Positions 49,733-59,738 of a stretch of DNA of 64,000 bases are shown here, in pieces; within the stretch, counting starts at the first letter, position 1; each line of letters opens with the position of its first letter. Source of the DNA: Roseibium album (GTDB lineage: Bacteria; Pseudomonadota; Alphaproteobacteria; Rhizobiales; Stappiaceae); assembly GCA_001404055.1 (NCBI GenBank), contig CXTY01000014.1:62001-126000 (forward strand), in the 5' to 3' direction. The position numbers were made by a program, and so were the translations under genes. Below the pieces are notes generated by a model that made no database searches, was not told where the DNA came from, and worked only from the letters and a program-made list of their open reading frames with translations.

Positions 49733-51580
49733 TCACTGTGGCACCACTTTGACTGTCGTTGCAGAAGCTCGCAAGACCGGGACATCCTGCATCAGTCTTT
49801 CAAAAAAGGCACCAGCGCGTTTTTCGCTTCGCTTGGCCAGATTGGAAGAAAGATCTGGTCCAACCATGGCGATGATGAGCCCGGTTTCCTCTGCAGTCCC
49901 TTTAAGGCTCAAGGGTATGACAAATCCGGCGCCACCGTTATCGGCCTGCAAGTATGGGGACAAATTACTCACCTCTCCCTTGCTGTCGACGAAAATCAAT
50001 CCGAGGCTACCCGTTTTGGAGTCATATCCGGATATTCGCCCAGCCATGTTGTCGCCGTTAGGAACGACCGTACGCTGCATATCCAGTTGCAGTTCTGTTT
50101 TTGTGCTGCCCTGTGGTGTTGCTCTCAAAAACGCAATGGCGGGACATTGCGCATCGCTGACCAGATTGACCTGGATTTTTGCTTCAAATCCCTGCGTCTG
50201 AGTGAAGTCACTATCGAAACTAATAAAAGGTGGCGTTCTGGAAGCAAACCCTTCGATCACCGCTGACGTACTGGCAATCTGCACGGGTTGCAGATACATG
50301 CAGTCGTCGGCCTGGTAGCTGCCGACATATTTCCGAATGCGATCTTTTGGATCAAGAACAATCTTCGGCTTGTCCTCCCGCGGCGGAATCGGGGGAACGG
50401 TGTTGCCTTTTGAGCCATTCGATTTGATCGGGAGTACAGTGCCATTGGCACCTGAGCCATTTTCAGGTGAGGTTTCATCGTCAGGTGTCTTTGCGGGCTG
50501 CGTAGGTATTTCCGGCACATTGTCCCTGGGTGGAGCAACCAGAACCGGTTTTTGTTCCTGGTCTGGAACCGTCTGGCCGACAAGAAAATAAACGCCTCCT
50601 GCCCCAAGTCCCGCAAAACCAAACAACGACAGCGTAACCAGAATACGGCGCCCCCAATTTGCCTTGTGATCGGGTTGATCAAGTGCTGATTGTTCCGGTG
50701 GCGGGCCCGATGGTTTGATAATCGTGCGATCTTGAGTTGGACGGTTTAGCGGTGCACCAAGGGTCCATTCCGCGATTTCCGCCATTGACGCCGGGCGATT
50801 GGCCGGATCAGGTTGCAACATTGATTCCAGCAGCGGACGGAATCGGTTGTCGATCCCCTCAAGCGGTGGCAGGTGCCGGCGCTTATCAACAATTTGCGCC
50901 TGTGTGCCGCCCATGTCGATCTGCTTGCCCGTCAGCGCTTCCGCGATCACGAGACCAAGAGAATAAATGTCGCTGCGTGCCGTAACCTTAGCGTTGAAAA
51001 TGCCGACCTGCTCAGGTGAAACATAATTCACCTTCCCTGCGAACCCGTCGCCAATAATCGTTGGACCGCCGGTGTTCGCTCTGGAGATACCAAAATCGAT
51101 GATCTTGGCCTGACCGACATCACTGTTCTGCAAGATGATGTTGTCGGGCGATAGATCCCGGTGGATCACGTCCCGGTCGTGAACGGCCTGCAGCGCGGAT
51201 GCAAGGCGAATGACAAGGCGATAGACCGCCTCAGGCTCCAGCGGACCGGCCTCAATTCTTGTACTTAGCGACGGTCCCCCGACAAATTCCATTGCCAGGT
51301 AATAGACTTCGAGCGTCGGTTCCTTTGCAAAAACAAAATATTGTGTCAGAGCGTCATGCTTCAATGAACGCAATATCTGGGCTTCGCGCTTGAACAAATC
51401 GAGGATCATGGGATCTCGAGCAAAGCTTGGAAGCAGGACTTTTATGGCGACAGGGTCTCCACTTTCGACATCTCGCGCCCGGTAAACCGTGCCGATGCCT
51501 CCATCAGCAATATGACCTTCAATCTCATAGAGATTGTTTAGCCGGGTTCCGGTCGGCAGCACATTTTCAGTTGGGCTCAT
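49733..51580 (-). CDS. ppkA: T6SS-associated Ser/Thr protein kinase PpkA
   Basis: A 615-residue Hanks-type kinase: GHIADGGIGTVYRA (Gly loop), Lys47 in VAIKVLL, HRD with catalytic Asp142, DFG at 162-164. After a linker comes a membrane helix (about 310-335), a Pro/Asp-rich span, and a C-terminal periplasmic domain (about 415-615) shared with the TonB-like protein. In the threonine phosphorylation pathway PpkA phosphorylates Fha to start T6SS assembly. Overlaps pppA by 4 bp. Confidence 0.92.
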   Translation of the reverse strand: MSPTENVLPTGTRLNNLYEIEGHIADGGIGTVYRARDVESGDPVAIKVLLPSFARDPMILDLFKREAQILRSLKHDALTQYFVFAKEPTLEVYYLAMEFVGGPSLSTRIEAGPLEPEAVYRLVIRLASALQAVHDRDVIHRDLSPDNIILQNSDVGQAKIIDFGISRANTGGPTIIGDGFAGKVNYVSPEQVGIFNAKVTARSDIYSLGLVIAEALTGKQIDMGGTQAQIVDKRRHLPPLEGIDNRFRPLLESMLQPDPANRPASMAEIAEWTLGAPLNRPTQDRTIIKPSGPPPEQSALDQPDHKANWGRRILVTLSLFGFAGLGAGGVYFLVGQTVPDQEQKPVLVAPPRDNVPEIPTQPAKTPDDETSPENGSGANGTVLPIKSNGSKGNTVPPIPPREDKPKIVLDPKDRIRKYVGSYQADDCMYLQPVQIASTSAVIEGFASRTPPFISFDSDFTQTQGFEAKIQVNLVSDAQCPAIAFLRATPQGSTKTELQLDMQRTVVPNGDNMAGRISGYDSKTGSLGLIFVDSKGEVSNLSPYLQADNGGAGFVIPLSLKGTAEETGLIIAMVGPDLSSNLAKRSEKRAGAFFERLMQDVPVLRASATTVKVVPQ

Positions 51581-52344
51581 CGGCTGACCGCTCCCTCATC
51601 GGCTTGTACACGATCAACGTCGACGATGACGACGGTCACGTTGTCCAACCCGCCTCCGTCCAGTGCGCCGTTCACCAATCCCAATGCAGTTGTGTTGAGC
51701 GCCCCGTTCAAGAGAACGGAACCTATCACGGCATCATCGAGGTGGCCGGTTAGTCCGTCAGAGCACAATAAAAATCTGTCACCTGGCCGAAGGTTTCCGG
51801 ATACAAGCTCGAGTTCAAGATCAAGCCCAGATCCGATAGCTCGTGTGATGACGTGACGGCGCGCAAACGTTTTTGCCTCATCAAGGGTCAATACCTTCTG
51901 ATCGATCAGTTCCTGAGCTTCCGTGTGATCGGTTGTCAATTGTTCCAGCTGGCTGTTTCGGAACCTGTAAACACGGCTGTCCCCTGCCCAGACACAGGCA
52001 AAATTTGTTCCGTAGATCAGAAGCGCAGCGATGGTGGTCCCCATTTGAGCACCGTTTGCGTCCGCTGCCGCACGCTCAATCCGATCCTTGGCGACAATCA
52101 ACCGGCCTTCAAATTGATCCAGCAGGTCTTCGGCACTTTGCGGGAGCGTGATTGTTGTCAGAGATTCTCTTACAAGCCCTGAAGCGAGTGCACCGCAACT
52201 GAGCCCGCCGGCACCATCCATAACGGCAAAGACCCCTTTTTCTTCATCAACAAGATAAGTGTCCTGGTTTTCTTCCCGAACATTTCCGACATGAGTTAGC
52301 CCTAAAGCAAATCCGCGCAAGATTTCTTGAGTGCTTACATTCAT
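51577..52344 (-). CDS. pppA: PP2C-type phosphatase PppA
   Basis: A 255-residue PPM/PP2C phosphatase with the metal-binding blocks REENQDTY, VMDGAGGLSCG, WAGDSRVYRFR, LLCSDGLTGHL and GGLDNVTVV. It reverses the phosphorylation by PpkA and so resets T6SS assembly. 4-bp overlaps with both ppkA and tagF. Confidence 0.93.
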   Translation of the reverse strand: MNVSTQEILRGFALGLTHVGNVREENQDTYLVDEEKGVFAVMDGAGGLSCGALASGLVRESLTTITLPQSAEDLLDQFEGRLIVAKDRIERAAADANGAQMGTTIAALLIYGTNFACVWAGDSRVYRFRNSQLEQLTTDHTEAQELIDQKVLTLDEAKTFARRHVITRAIGSGLDLELELVSGNLRPGDRFLLCSDGLTGHLDDAVIGSVLLNGALNTTALGLVNGALDGGGLDNVTVVIVDVDRVQADEGAVSR

Positions 52345-53018
52345 CCTTGATGATCCTCCGGATTGTTTTGCCCAAGAGGTTTCCCTGCCGCTTCACCCTG
52401 CATCTCTTCGTCTTTGTAAGTCTCCGGCAATATCAGCCAGCGAAATTCACTTGCTGCCGGTATCCCTGAACAGGCAAATGAATAATCTTCGCGCCCTGCC
52501 CGACACCAGAATTCACAATTGCTTGCACCCTTGTTTTCTGAGTCGGCTTTCAGAGTTTTACTTGCACCAAGCGAAGTCGGATCCATTTCACCATCGGAAT
52601 TTTCAAGCTCGGCAACCGATTGTCGAAATGAATGTAAATCGCTCTTTTCCTCAAGCGCGCTCAGGAGAACAGCTTCCAATTTCTCAAACCATTCTTCGGT
52701 CTGATGAGATAATTTGTTCTTAGGGCTTGCCGTGGCCATGACTGTCAGCGGAAATTTCCGGCCAACCCGATCAACGCTCGGCATCAGTGCTCCCGTTACA
52801 ATCCCTTTGAGCGGGCTTCCTGTATCGCAAGGCTGCAGCCGGAAACGCCAAATTGGCATCGTCATGTAGGCCTCCTCCCAGGCATCCTTCAGATCAATTC
52901 TCGACTGTGCAATTCCCTTGATCAGGAATGGTTCCCACATTCTCAAAAAACCAACAGGACAGTCGTTTGTCAGAAAGTCCGCCTTTGCTGGCAATTTGCC
53001 GAAATAGCCAATGCCCAT
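52341..53018 (-). CDS. tagF: T6SS-associated protein TagF
   Basis: A 225-residue protein with the TagF N-terminal signature: GYFGKLPAKADFLTND, WEEAYMTMPIWRFRL, GALMPSVDRVGRKFPLTV. TagF is a post-translational repressor of T6SS in characterised systems. It starts 3 bp after the tssM stop and overlaps pppA by 4 bp. Confidence 0.92.
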   Translation of the reverse strand: MGIGYFGKLPAKADFLTNDCPVGFLRMWEPFLIKGIAQSRIDLKDAWEEAYMTMPIWRFRLQPCDTGSPLKGIVTGALMPSVDRVGRKFPLTVMATASPKNKLSHQTEEWFEKLEAVLLSALEEKSDLHSFRQSVAELENSDGEMDPTSLGASKTLKADSENKGASNCEFWCRAGREDYSFACSGIPAASEFRWLILPETYKDEEMQGEAAGKPLGQNNPEDHQG

Positions 53019-53021
53019 ATC

Positions 53022-56000
53022 TTAAAAACTCGTCGGGCAAGTGAAGTCCCCCACGGCAGACAGGAAAAACGGGTTTGGTTTCGACCCCAACAAGACAGTG
53101 AAGGCGACCTGCCGGCCACCAAGGGTCTTGCGAATGACAAACTTCTTCTGGCCCGAGCTGACCCTGTTGGCCTTCACAAAACGGTAAAAGGCCCAATCTC
53201 CGTGGACTTCCTGCCGCGAGCGATAACCGGGAACTTCAGGTTGAACCACAAGTACCACCCGAGGCGTGGCAGTGTTGCTTGGCCAGCTAAAACTTGCTGG
53301 CAGTGGCTGAATTTCAGCGTTGAAACCAGGTCCGCGCGTCACCAGAACCAGATTGCCATTCACCTCGAGACTTGCAGCGTCCGCCTGTTGCGATAAAGAT
53401 CTAGGCACGACTTGAAGCCCAACGGAAGGAAACGCATTTCCAGTGGGAAAAAACGCCTGCTTGATCAGGTCTGCGCGTTCAAACTGACGAAGTGTCGCAT
53501 TGGATAGACGATCAGCTTGCGAGACTTCAGGTTTCCAGTTCCACGGACGTCCCGAGGTATCCACCAGTGCCTTCAGGTTTTGATCAAAAAACCGTTGCAT
53601 GATCCCTGACGGCGAAAAGAGTTTGGCGAACTCGATCATTGGCACTTCGGACCGGCCATTTGTAAACGGGTATTTCCGCGCAACAATACTCCTGCAATCA
53701 CCGACGACCTGTGACTTCAGCTTTTCATTCAGTTGTGTGATCGAGGTTTCCTTGAATTCCTCGTCGAATTCTTTCGCGGCACGAAGGATCAGCTTGTCAA
53801 AAGGCTGCGGGAAGCGGGTCGCATTGCTCCTGAGCAAAGAAGCCTGAATCTGCACATTGGAATTGGCCGTCTCGCTTTGCAGCGGGTTGTTGGCAACCAC
53901 CAAAAGATTGTCGAGTATGTTCTTGAAGTTGAGAAGCAGCGCATCGATCTTGCGGCTGTTCTCCCCCTCAACCAACACATGGTAGGGACGGAAATGGTCT
54001 TCGATGGCCTTGCCGGGAATTATCGCGGGGCCACCGCCACCCACCGCAGAACCCAGAACATCAGAAACACCACCCGGTGCCAGGGCCTTGAGCCCGGCTT
54101 CCAGACCAATCCGTTTCAAACCGCCTGATGTGTCCAGAACATAGCGCTGAAAAACTTTCTGCGCGGCTTCAGAACCCGCATCCTTTGCGGCACCACCGGA
54201 AGCAACACCGGGTACACCACCGCCTCCCAGGTCTTTCGTTAGCGATGTCTCACCTCGAATACTCTCCAGTAATTGCACTACTGGCGACGTTGGTGCAGAA
54301 ACCGCTTGAAGCGTTGTATAAAGCGGCTTGTCGTTGCGCATGGACTTGAACTTCAAGTTGCCAAGCGCCTCTTCCCAGGTTGCGATGAAATCCCGCGTAT
54401 AGAGTGCCAGGATTTCACCTGGTAGCGACTGGTACTGATCTGCAAATGCATCAGCCTGCCCGATGTTACCGAAGACCCATTGGTCTCGCTCCAGTTCTTC
54501 CCGGATGCCGGCAAGGTTTGGCAAGACAGACAGGTGAAATCCGGGATAAGTGTAAAACTTGTCGACTGAAACCGTGTCGAGCGTATCGCCATTTTCAGTT
54601 TCAAACACGGTTATCATGTCCGGACCGCCACGTTGCTCGGCAATCCAGTTCTCGCTGGCAAGCCCTTTGGCTCGTGATTTCAATAATGCATAACCACGTT
54701 CGGCTAAGCTGACCCTTGCCAGCTCCCGCTGCACTTCGGCAACAAGAACACCATCGAGTTGGTTTGTCAGTATGTTGCCGCCGAAATCGAGATCCAGCAT
54801 CGCTGTAATGTGAGTATTGAGTTCGTTGCGTAAAACTTCGCCCTGCGGTCCGGGAAAACTTAATAGAAAGTCAGCTCGGAATGAGTTCTGAATCTGGACT
54901 TTGTCAATTTCAGGTGCGTCGCCTGCAACCATCCTGTAGAGCTTGGCCAGATTGTACAGCGTATCAATGTCCTGGCCACCTGGTCCGGTTCTATTGTCCA
55001 GTACATCCGTCATTTGCTCTTCAATGCGCAAAAGCAGACGGGGGCGCAGCAGACGTTCCAGGCCGCTGCGATATGAAGTAATGCCCGCAGCTTCCAGCCG
55101 TTCGCGCTGACTGAGACCAAACTGCTCGGAGAAAGGCGTCGGGTCGTCGCGGTGATCGTATCCTGCAGGCAAACTTCTCAGCAGCGAAAGAATATAGGCG
55201 GTGTCGCGCAAACTATCGTCGCGCACAACCCGCTGATCTAGTACACCTTCCCCCTCCGCCCTAACGGCGGCAACCGCTTTGGCGGTTTCATCAATCAAAG
55301 CCTTGTTGTTCAGGTAACTGATCGCCCACAAGCTTCCAAGACCAATCGTCAGCAGCGTGATTGCTGCGTAAGCGCCGTAGCGTGCCGCTGTCGCCATCCT
55401 GACGGCCTGTCGGTTGTAAGAGACCCAACCGGCCTCACCGATAATCACTTTGGTCAGCAAATCCCGAAGAAAATAGCTTTTACCCTGCCCTGACAGAGCT
55501 GCTGCCTGGTAGGCGGTACCAAAGGCCTGGCTCATGGAACCAATCACCCGGTCAATCGCTGTCCCTGTCTGCGTACCTGAGGTAAAATAGAACCCGCGCA
55601 GAACTGCGTTCGGATAATACCGGCTCGGTTCAAAGACGGCGTTCAAAAACCCGGTGATCCGGTCTTTCAACGCAGCAACCTGCGTTGGAAATCCGTACAA
55701 CATAAGACGGGCGCGTGGATCAGGTTCTGCCTGCAGCCTGTCGGCCATTTCCTCGTTCAAGCGCTCGATCAGCAAGTCAAATTCGATCGGTGTTTCGGCG
55801 ACCATGTTTTTGTTTTTTTCACGAGTCTGGAACGTCGCTCCCCAAACAAGACTTCGCCGGCTTTCCGGATAGGAGCCAAAAAACTCCATAAACCCTGCGA
55901 TCGTGTCGGCTTTTGTGAGCACCACATAGACGGGAAAATCTATTTTCAAGGTTTTATAGAGTTCAATCAGGCGCGCTCGGATCGCATCGGTATGCAATTT

Positions 56001-56675
56001 TAGCTCGGCATCTGAAAGCGTCATCAAGTCTTCCAGACTGATTGACACCATGACGCCGTTGACCGGTTGGCGTGGCCGCGCCTTGCGCAAGATTTTCAGG
56101 AACCCCTGCCAGGCTTCCCGGTCGTGCTCTTCGTCTGAATCCTGCGTGGTGTAACGTCCTGCTGTGTCGATCAGAACCGCATTTTCAGCAAACCACCAGT
56201 CGCAGTATCTCGTGCCGCCAAGACCTTCTAACTTTTGAGCCTCGCCCTTTCCCCTGGAGTTGGCAAACTTCAGTCCAGAGTGCATCAGCGCGGTTGTCTT
56301 CCCGGCGCCCGGTGGGCCGATCATCAAATACCAAGGCAGATCGTACAGATACGTGCGCGTGTTACCACTCGCGGTCTTCAGAGTTTTTAGCGCATCCTTC
56401 ATGCGCTCAGACATGATCTGAAGGTCAGCCTCGCTGGCCTTTGGCTGCAATATTTCCTGTTCAAGAGCTCTATTGGCCGCAATGCGCTTATAGATCCTGT
56501 AAACCGTCCAGCCGCCGATCGTAAAAAGAATGAACAGGACAAGAAGCAAACGCACCCATAGAGGTTCAAACGGGCGCACACCGGCTATCGCCAGAAATGG
56601 TCCACCGAACCAGATCAGTGCGATGACTGCGAATATGCCTATCAGGATTGCCGTTATTCCGAGCCAGAATTTCAT
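53022..56675 (-). CDS. tssM: T6SS membrane subunit TssM (IcmF)
   Basis: A 1217-residue inner-membrane component. Two N-terminal helices, then a Walker A motif GPPGAGKT at 120-127 in the cytoplasmic NTPase-like domain, a further helix near residue 440, and a long periplasmic region with the IcmF-related and C-terminal domains. It forms the trans-envelope channel with TssJ and TssL. The Walker A motif is intact. It is 41 bp after tssL. Confidence 0.95.
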   Translation of the reverse strand: MKFWLGITAILIGIFAVIALIWFGGPFLAIAGVRPFEPLWVRLLLVLFILFTIGGWTVYRIYKRIAANRALEQEILQPKASEADLQIMSERMKDALKTLKTASGNTRTYLYDLPWYLMIGPPGAGKTTALMHSGLKFANSRGKGEAQKLEGLGGTRYCDWWFAENAVLIDTAGRYTTQDSDEEHDREAWQGFLKILRKARPRQPVNGVMVSISLEDLMTLSDAELKLHTDAIRARLIELYKTLKIDFPVYVVLTKADTIAGFMEFFGSYPESRRSLVWGATFQTREKNKNMVAETPIEFDLLIERLNEEMADRLQAEPDPRARLMLYGFPTQVAALKDRITGFLNAVFEPSRYYPNAVLRGFYFTSGTQTGTAIDRVIGSMSQAFGTAYQAAALSGQGKSYFLRDLLTKVIIGEAGWVSYNRQAVRMATAARYGAYAAITLLTIGLGSLWAISYLNNKALIDETAKAVAAVRAEGEGVLDQRVVRDDSLRDTAYILSLLRSLPAGYDHRDDPTPFSEQFGLSQRERLEAAGITSYRSGLERLLRPRLLLRIEEQMTDVLDNRTGPGGQDIDTLYNLAKLYRMVAGDAPEIDKVQIQNSFRADFLLSFPGPQGEVLRNELNTHITAMLDLDFGGNILTNQLDGVLVAEVQRELARVSLAERGYALLKSRAKGLASENWIAEQRGGPDMITVFETENGDTLDTVSVDKFYTYPGFHLSVLPNLAGIREELERDQWVFGNIGQADAFADQYQSLPGEILALYTRDFIATWEEALGNLKFKSMRNDKPLYTTLQAVSAPTSPVVQLLESIRGETSLTKDLGGGGVPGVASGGAAKDAGSEAAQKVFQRYVLDTSGGLKRIGLEAGLKALAPGGVSDVLGSAVGGGGPAIIPGKAIEDHFRPYHVLVEGENSRKIDALLLNFKNILDNLLVVANNPLQSETANSNVQIQASLLRSNATRFPQPFDKLILRAAKEFDEEFKETSITQLNEKLKSQVVGDCRSIVARKYPFTNGRSEVPMIEFAKLFSPSGIMQRFFDQNLKALVDTSGRPWNWKPEVSQADRLSNATLRQFERADLIKQAFFPTGNAFPSVGLQVVPRSLSQQADAASLEVNGNLVLVTRGPGFNAEIQPLPASFSWPSNTATPRVVLVVQPEVPGYRSRQEVHGDWAFYRFVKANRVSSGQKKFVIRKTLGGRQVAFTVLLGSKPNPFFLSAVGDFTCPTSF

Positions 56676-56716
56676 AGATACTGCCTTGTCCTGTGGTTGC
56701 CCCGGCTTTGAAAATA

Positions 56717-58345
56717 TTAGTTGTTAACGAGCGGCCCCTTTGGTGGCGGTTTGAGAAATACTTCCACGCGGCGGTTAAGTGCTTTGCCTGCCCGGCTCGT
56801 GTTGGGGGCGATCGGCTCTTCAGCTCCTCTGCCTTCCACCGCGACCCGTTCAGGTGTTTGAAGAAGCGCCTGCATGACCGCCGCAACCGACTTCGCACGC
56901 TCAACAGACAAGTGCCAATTGGTAGGAAAGCGGGGATTGTTGCGGATCGGATCACTGTCCGTGTGACCAACAACAAGAATTTCTCCCCCCACCTGGTCGA
57001 GCGTCTGGCTGACCTGTTCAACTAAGAGCTGAAACTCTGGCCGCAAAGTTGCTGCTGCCACGTCAAATTGCGCGCGCATTCGCAGCATGATTGCAGGGCC
57101 AGCTTGCGAAATTTCCAGTCCATCCAAGCCTGCAAGCTGTTCAGACACTTTATCTATTGCCGAATCTTCAGGCGGAGGTGGTGGAGGTGGTGGTTTTGGT
57201 TGATACCCCTCCCTGGCCAGTTCAATTGGCCCGGTCGGATAAAGCGCGGCAGCCCGGCTCGCGATCACTTCACTCCCGCTTGCCAGCAAAAGCATCAAAG
57301 TGACGTATCCGCCCAACAACAGCGCCGCTGCAATGGCAATGACCGACCAGACAGGCACCGTGAAACCGGTCCTTCTCTGCAAAAGTTCAAGTCCGCGCCA
57401 ATGCGGTGAAAGATCATCTCCTGCGCGAGGGCGCACACGCCTCAGGATCTCATGAAGATCACGGCGTTCCCGCTCAAGTCCTTGTTGGCCACCCTGAATT
57501 GCGCGGTATTTTCCGTAAAACCCAAGTGAAAGACAGGCATGCATCACTTCCAGAACGCCAAAATTTCGGCCAGGATCCTGCTTTGCCTTTTCCAGCAATT
57601 GATAAAACTCGACGCCACCGGTTGCCTGCCCGAAAAACTGCGTCAGCATGGAATATTGCGTCCATTGATGGCGGCCAGCTGACGGCAAGTTCTGCACAAT
57701 ATCGTCGGAAGTGGCGCACAACGCATAGGCTGAGGACTGAATTTGTTCGTCTGTGATACCGGCGCTGCGCAAGTCTTTTTCAAAAGTCTTGATAGCGTTG
57801 TAAACGTCCCGCATCAGAGCATCAAACTGGGCGTCGGTCATCGTCAGGTGCAACCGTCCCAACAGGAGCAAAAGCGGCGCCGCCGCTCTTGAAATCGGAT
57901 TTCTGTTGGCGACACGTATCTGATTGATATCCGGGGTGTGCGCCAATTGGCCGGACGCTGGTTGTCCCCCCTGCCCTTGCGCCGCGCCCGCCTGTTGCGG
58001 TGGCGGTGCAGCCTCTCCGGTCGGAGGTGTTCTGAGGTCCGGTGCTTTCTGTTGCCCATACTCATAGCCGGTCGGTGTGGGCGCATAGGGATCAGGTCCA
58101 GCGCCGCCGCCGCCTTGCCATGGATCGGGCGCACCTGAAGGCTGGGCCGGCGGTGGCGTTTGCGGTGGGGCCGACGGCTGCCCTGGTGCAGCATTGGGTG
58201 GTGTCGCAGGTGGCGATTGCGGCTGTTGAGGTTGCTGTGGCGCGTTTGCAGGCTGCGTTTCTGTCCACCTTCCACCCGGATTGGGTCGGACGATCGTTTT
58301 GCCCTTGCGCTTGGAGACGCCAAAAGGATCGTCGTCATCTGACAT
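56717..58345 (-). CDS. tssL: T6SS membrane subunit TssL with OmpA-type peptidoglycan-binding domain
   Basis: A 542-residue protein: a Pro/Gln-rich N-terminal tail (about 1-140), the DotU domain (MTDAQFDALMRDVYNAI, SAYALCATSDDIVQN, LSLGFYGKYR), one membrane helix, and a C-terminal OmpA-like domain (VVGHTDSDP, NWHLSVERAKSVAAVMQ, GRGAEEP). The OmpA part anchors the complex to the wall. Its start overlaps the tssK stop by 1 base. Confidence 0.95.
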   Translation of the reverse strand: MSDDDDPFGVSKRKGKTIVRPNPGGRWTETQPANAPQQPQQPQSPPATPPNAAPGQPSAPPQTPPPAQPSGAPDPWQGGGGAGPDPYAPTPTGYEYGQQKAPDLRTPPTGEAAPPPQQAGAAQGQGGQPASGQLAHTPDINQIRVANRNPISRAAAPLLLLLGRLHLTMTDAQFDALMRDVYNAIKTFEKDLRSAGITDEQIQSSAYALCATSDDIVQNLPSAGRHQWTQYSMLTQFFGQATGGVEFYQLLEKAKQDPGRNFGVLEVMHACLSLGFYGKYRAIQGGQQGLERERRDLHEILRRVRPRAGDDLSPHWRGLELLQRRTGFTVPVWSVIAIAAALLLGGYVTLMLLLASGSEVIASRAAALYPTGPIELAREGYQPKPPPPPPPPEDSAIDKVSEQLAGLDGLEISQAGPAIMLRMRAQFDVAAATLRPEFQLLVEQVSQTLDQVGGEILVVGHTDSDPIRNNPRFPTNWHLSVERAKSVAAVMQALLQTPERVAVEGRGAEEPIAPNTSRAGKALNRRVEVFLKPPPKGPLVNN

Positions 58346-59679
58346 CAGCGGCCCTCCCGGATCGCGTAGAATTCGAGCTGAAGCTCAGGCCAATTGCCTG
58401 AAAACTGAAGCCCAATCGCCGAATCCTGGCTGAATTCCCGCCAGAGCGGTGTCGTTTTGTCGAGCCTGAAGTAGACCCTATCAGTCAAAGCTCGTATCTG
58501 CGCGGGCGGAACCGGCATATGTATCAATGGAATGCCGGGCAGATTGGAGTAGACGATCTGGCGCATCTGCCCGAACGGTCCAACCTTGAAGAGACGTGGA
58601 AATTCGGTCTGGATCTCGGTCAAGGGTCTGCGCGCTGCAACTTCGATCACGAAACTTGCCTGCGAGAAGAGGTTCCTGTCGACAATTGTTGACTTGAATG
58701 CATTCGGCGCAAGCTGTTCCAGCGGCAGCCTGATTGCACGGCGGTCATAACCGGCTGACAGGAACGCCTGGATGTCGGCCAGCACAGGTTTGAAAATATC
58801 GTGCAATTTGTCGTGGTCGTAAACCGGATAGTTCCGTGCCCGGCGTTCATCGGTCGCGAAGGTCGCCAGTTCTCCTGCCAACTGCAGGAATTCCCCATAA
58901 AGTCTTTCAGGATGTACATATGCGGACTTGCGCATGTGCATCAGCATGGGATGACATCGGTTGAGCATCTGCAGCGTCAGATAGTCAAAGTTCTGCAAAC
59001 CACCGCCTGCCGACGTATCGGCTGCATAACGTGCCAGTTCACTGAGTTTCCGCTCGACCCAACCGATCACCGAGTCGATCCAGCCCGTGACCACCGGGTG
59101 CACATGACAGGCCAATACGGGAGGCGCGAAAGTGCCGTCGGTGATGACAATCCTGTCTTTGATTTCCGTAACCCTGGCAACCGGCAGGCAGACATGACCA
59201 GGATGAGGTGTGGAGCGGATGGAATACATGAGCCGAGGATGGGCGACGTCGATTTCCTCTTCCTGGCGAATGGTGGAAGTTGAATCGATAATCGTTTCCC
59301 GGCCTTGAATGTAGCGCGTTGCGGCATCTTCACGGCCACTCGAAACCTCGACAGCATTAACTGTGGTCTCAGGTATCCCAAGCCAGACAATCTGACCGGC
59401 AGCATCTTCCGGTACATCTATGGCCGGTGGAGGTGTCCCATCGGCCGGGAAGTTGAATACGGTTCCGTCAGGAAATATTCCGCGTCCGTGGCGCAAAGCA
59501 AAACGACATTGCTGCCCGACGTCCTGGTCTATCTCGATATCTGAGAACCCCCAGGGATAGGGAGATGCAAGCCGAATCCGCTCATCCAGCAAATGTTCCG
59601 CGTAACGATCGCTTTGCTGAAGGTGGTGTGGCCGTAAAAATAGGCCTTCGGTCCATGCAACCTTGCTATACCATGACAT
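58345..59679 (-). CDS. tssK: T6SS baseplate subunit TssK
   Basis: A 444-residue protein with the TssK signatures: WTEGLFLRPHHLQQSDRY, and the C-terminal GIPLIHMPVPPAQIRALTDRVYFRL. TssK connects the baseplate to the TssLM membrane complex. It is coupled to tssL and lies 59 bp downstream of tagH. Confidence 0.95.
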   Translation of the reverse strand: MSWYSKVAWTEGLFLRPHHLQQSDRYAEHLLDERIRLASPYPWGFSDIEIDQDVGQQCRFALRHGRGIFPDGTVFNFPADGTPPPAIDVPEDAAGQIVWLGIPETTVNAVEVSSGREDAATRYIQGRETIIDSTSTIRQEEEIDVAHPRLMYSIRSTPHPGHVCLPVARVTEIKDRIVITDGTFAPPVLACHVHPVVTGWIDSVIGWVERKLSELARYAADTSAGGGLQNFDYLTLQMLNRCHPMLMHMRKSAYVHPERLYGEFLQLAGELATFATDERRARNYPVYDHDKLHDIFKPVLADIQAFLSAGYDRRAIRLPLEQLAPNAFKSTIVDRNLFSQASFVIEVAARRPLTEIQTEFPRLFKVGPFGQMRQIVYSNLPGIPLIHMPVPPAQIRALTDRVYFRLDKTTPLWREFSQDSAIGLQFSGNWPELQLEFYAIREGR

Positions 59680-59738
59680 TAAGGCACTGCTCCCATACTC
59701 AGAAGGCGCTTTACGCGCTCTTCAAACGTCAAATTTCT

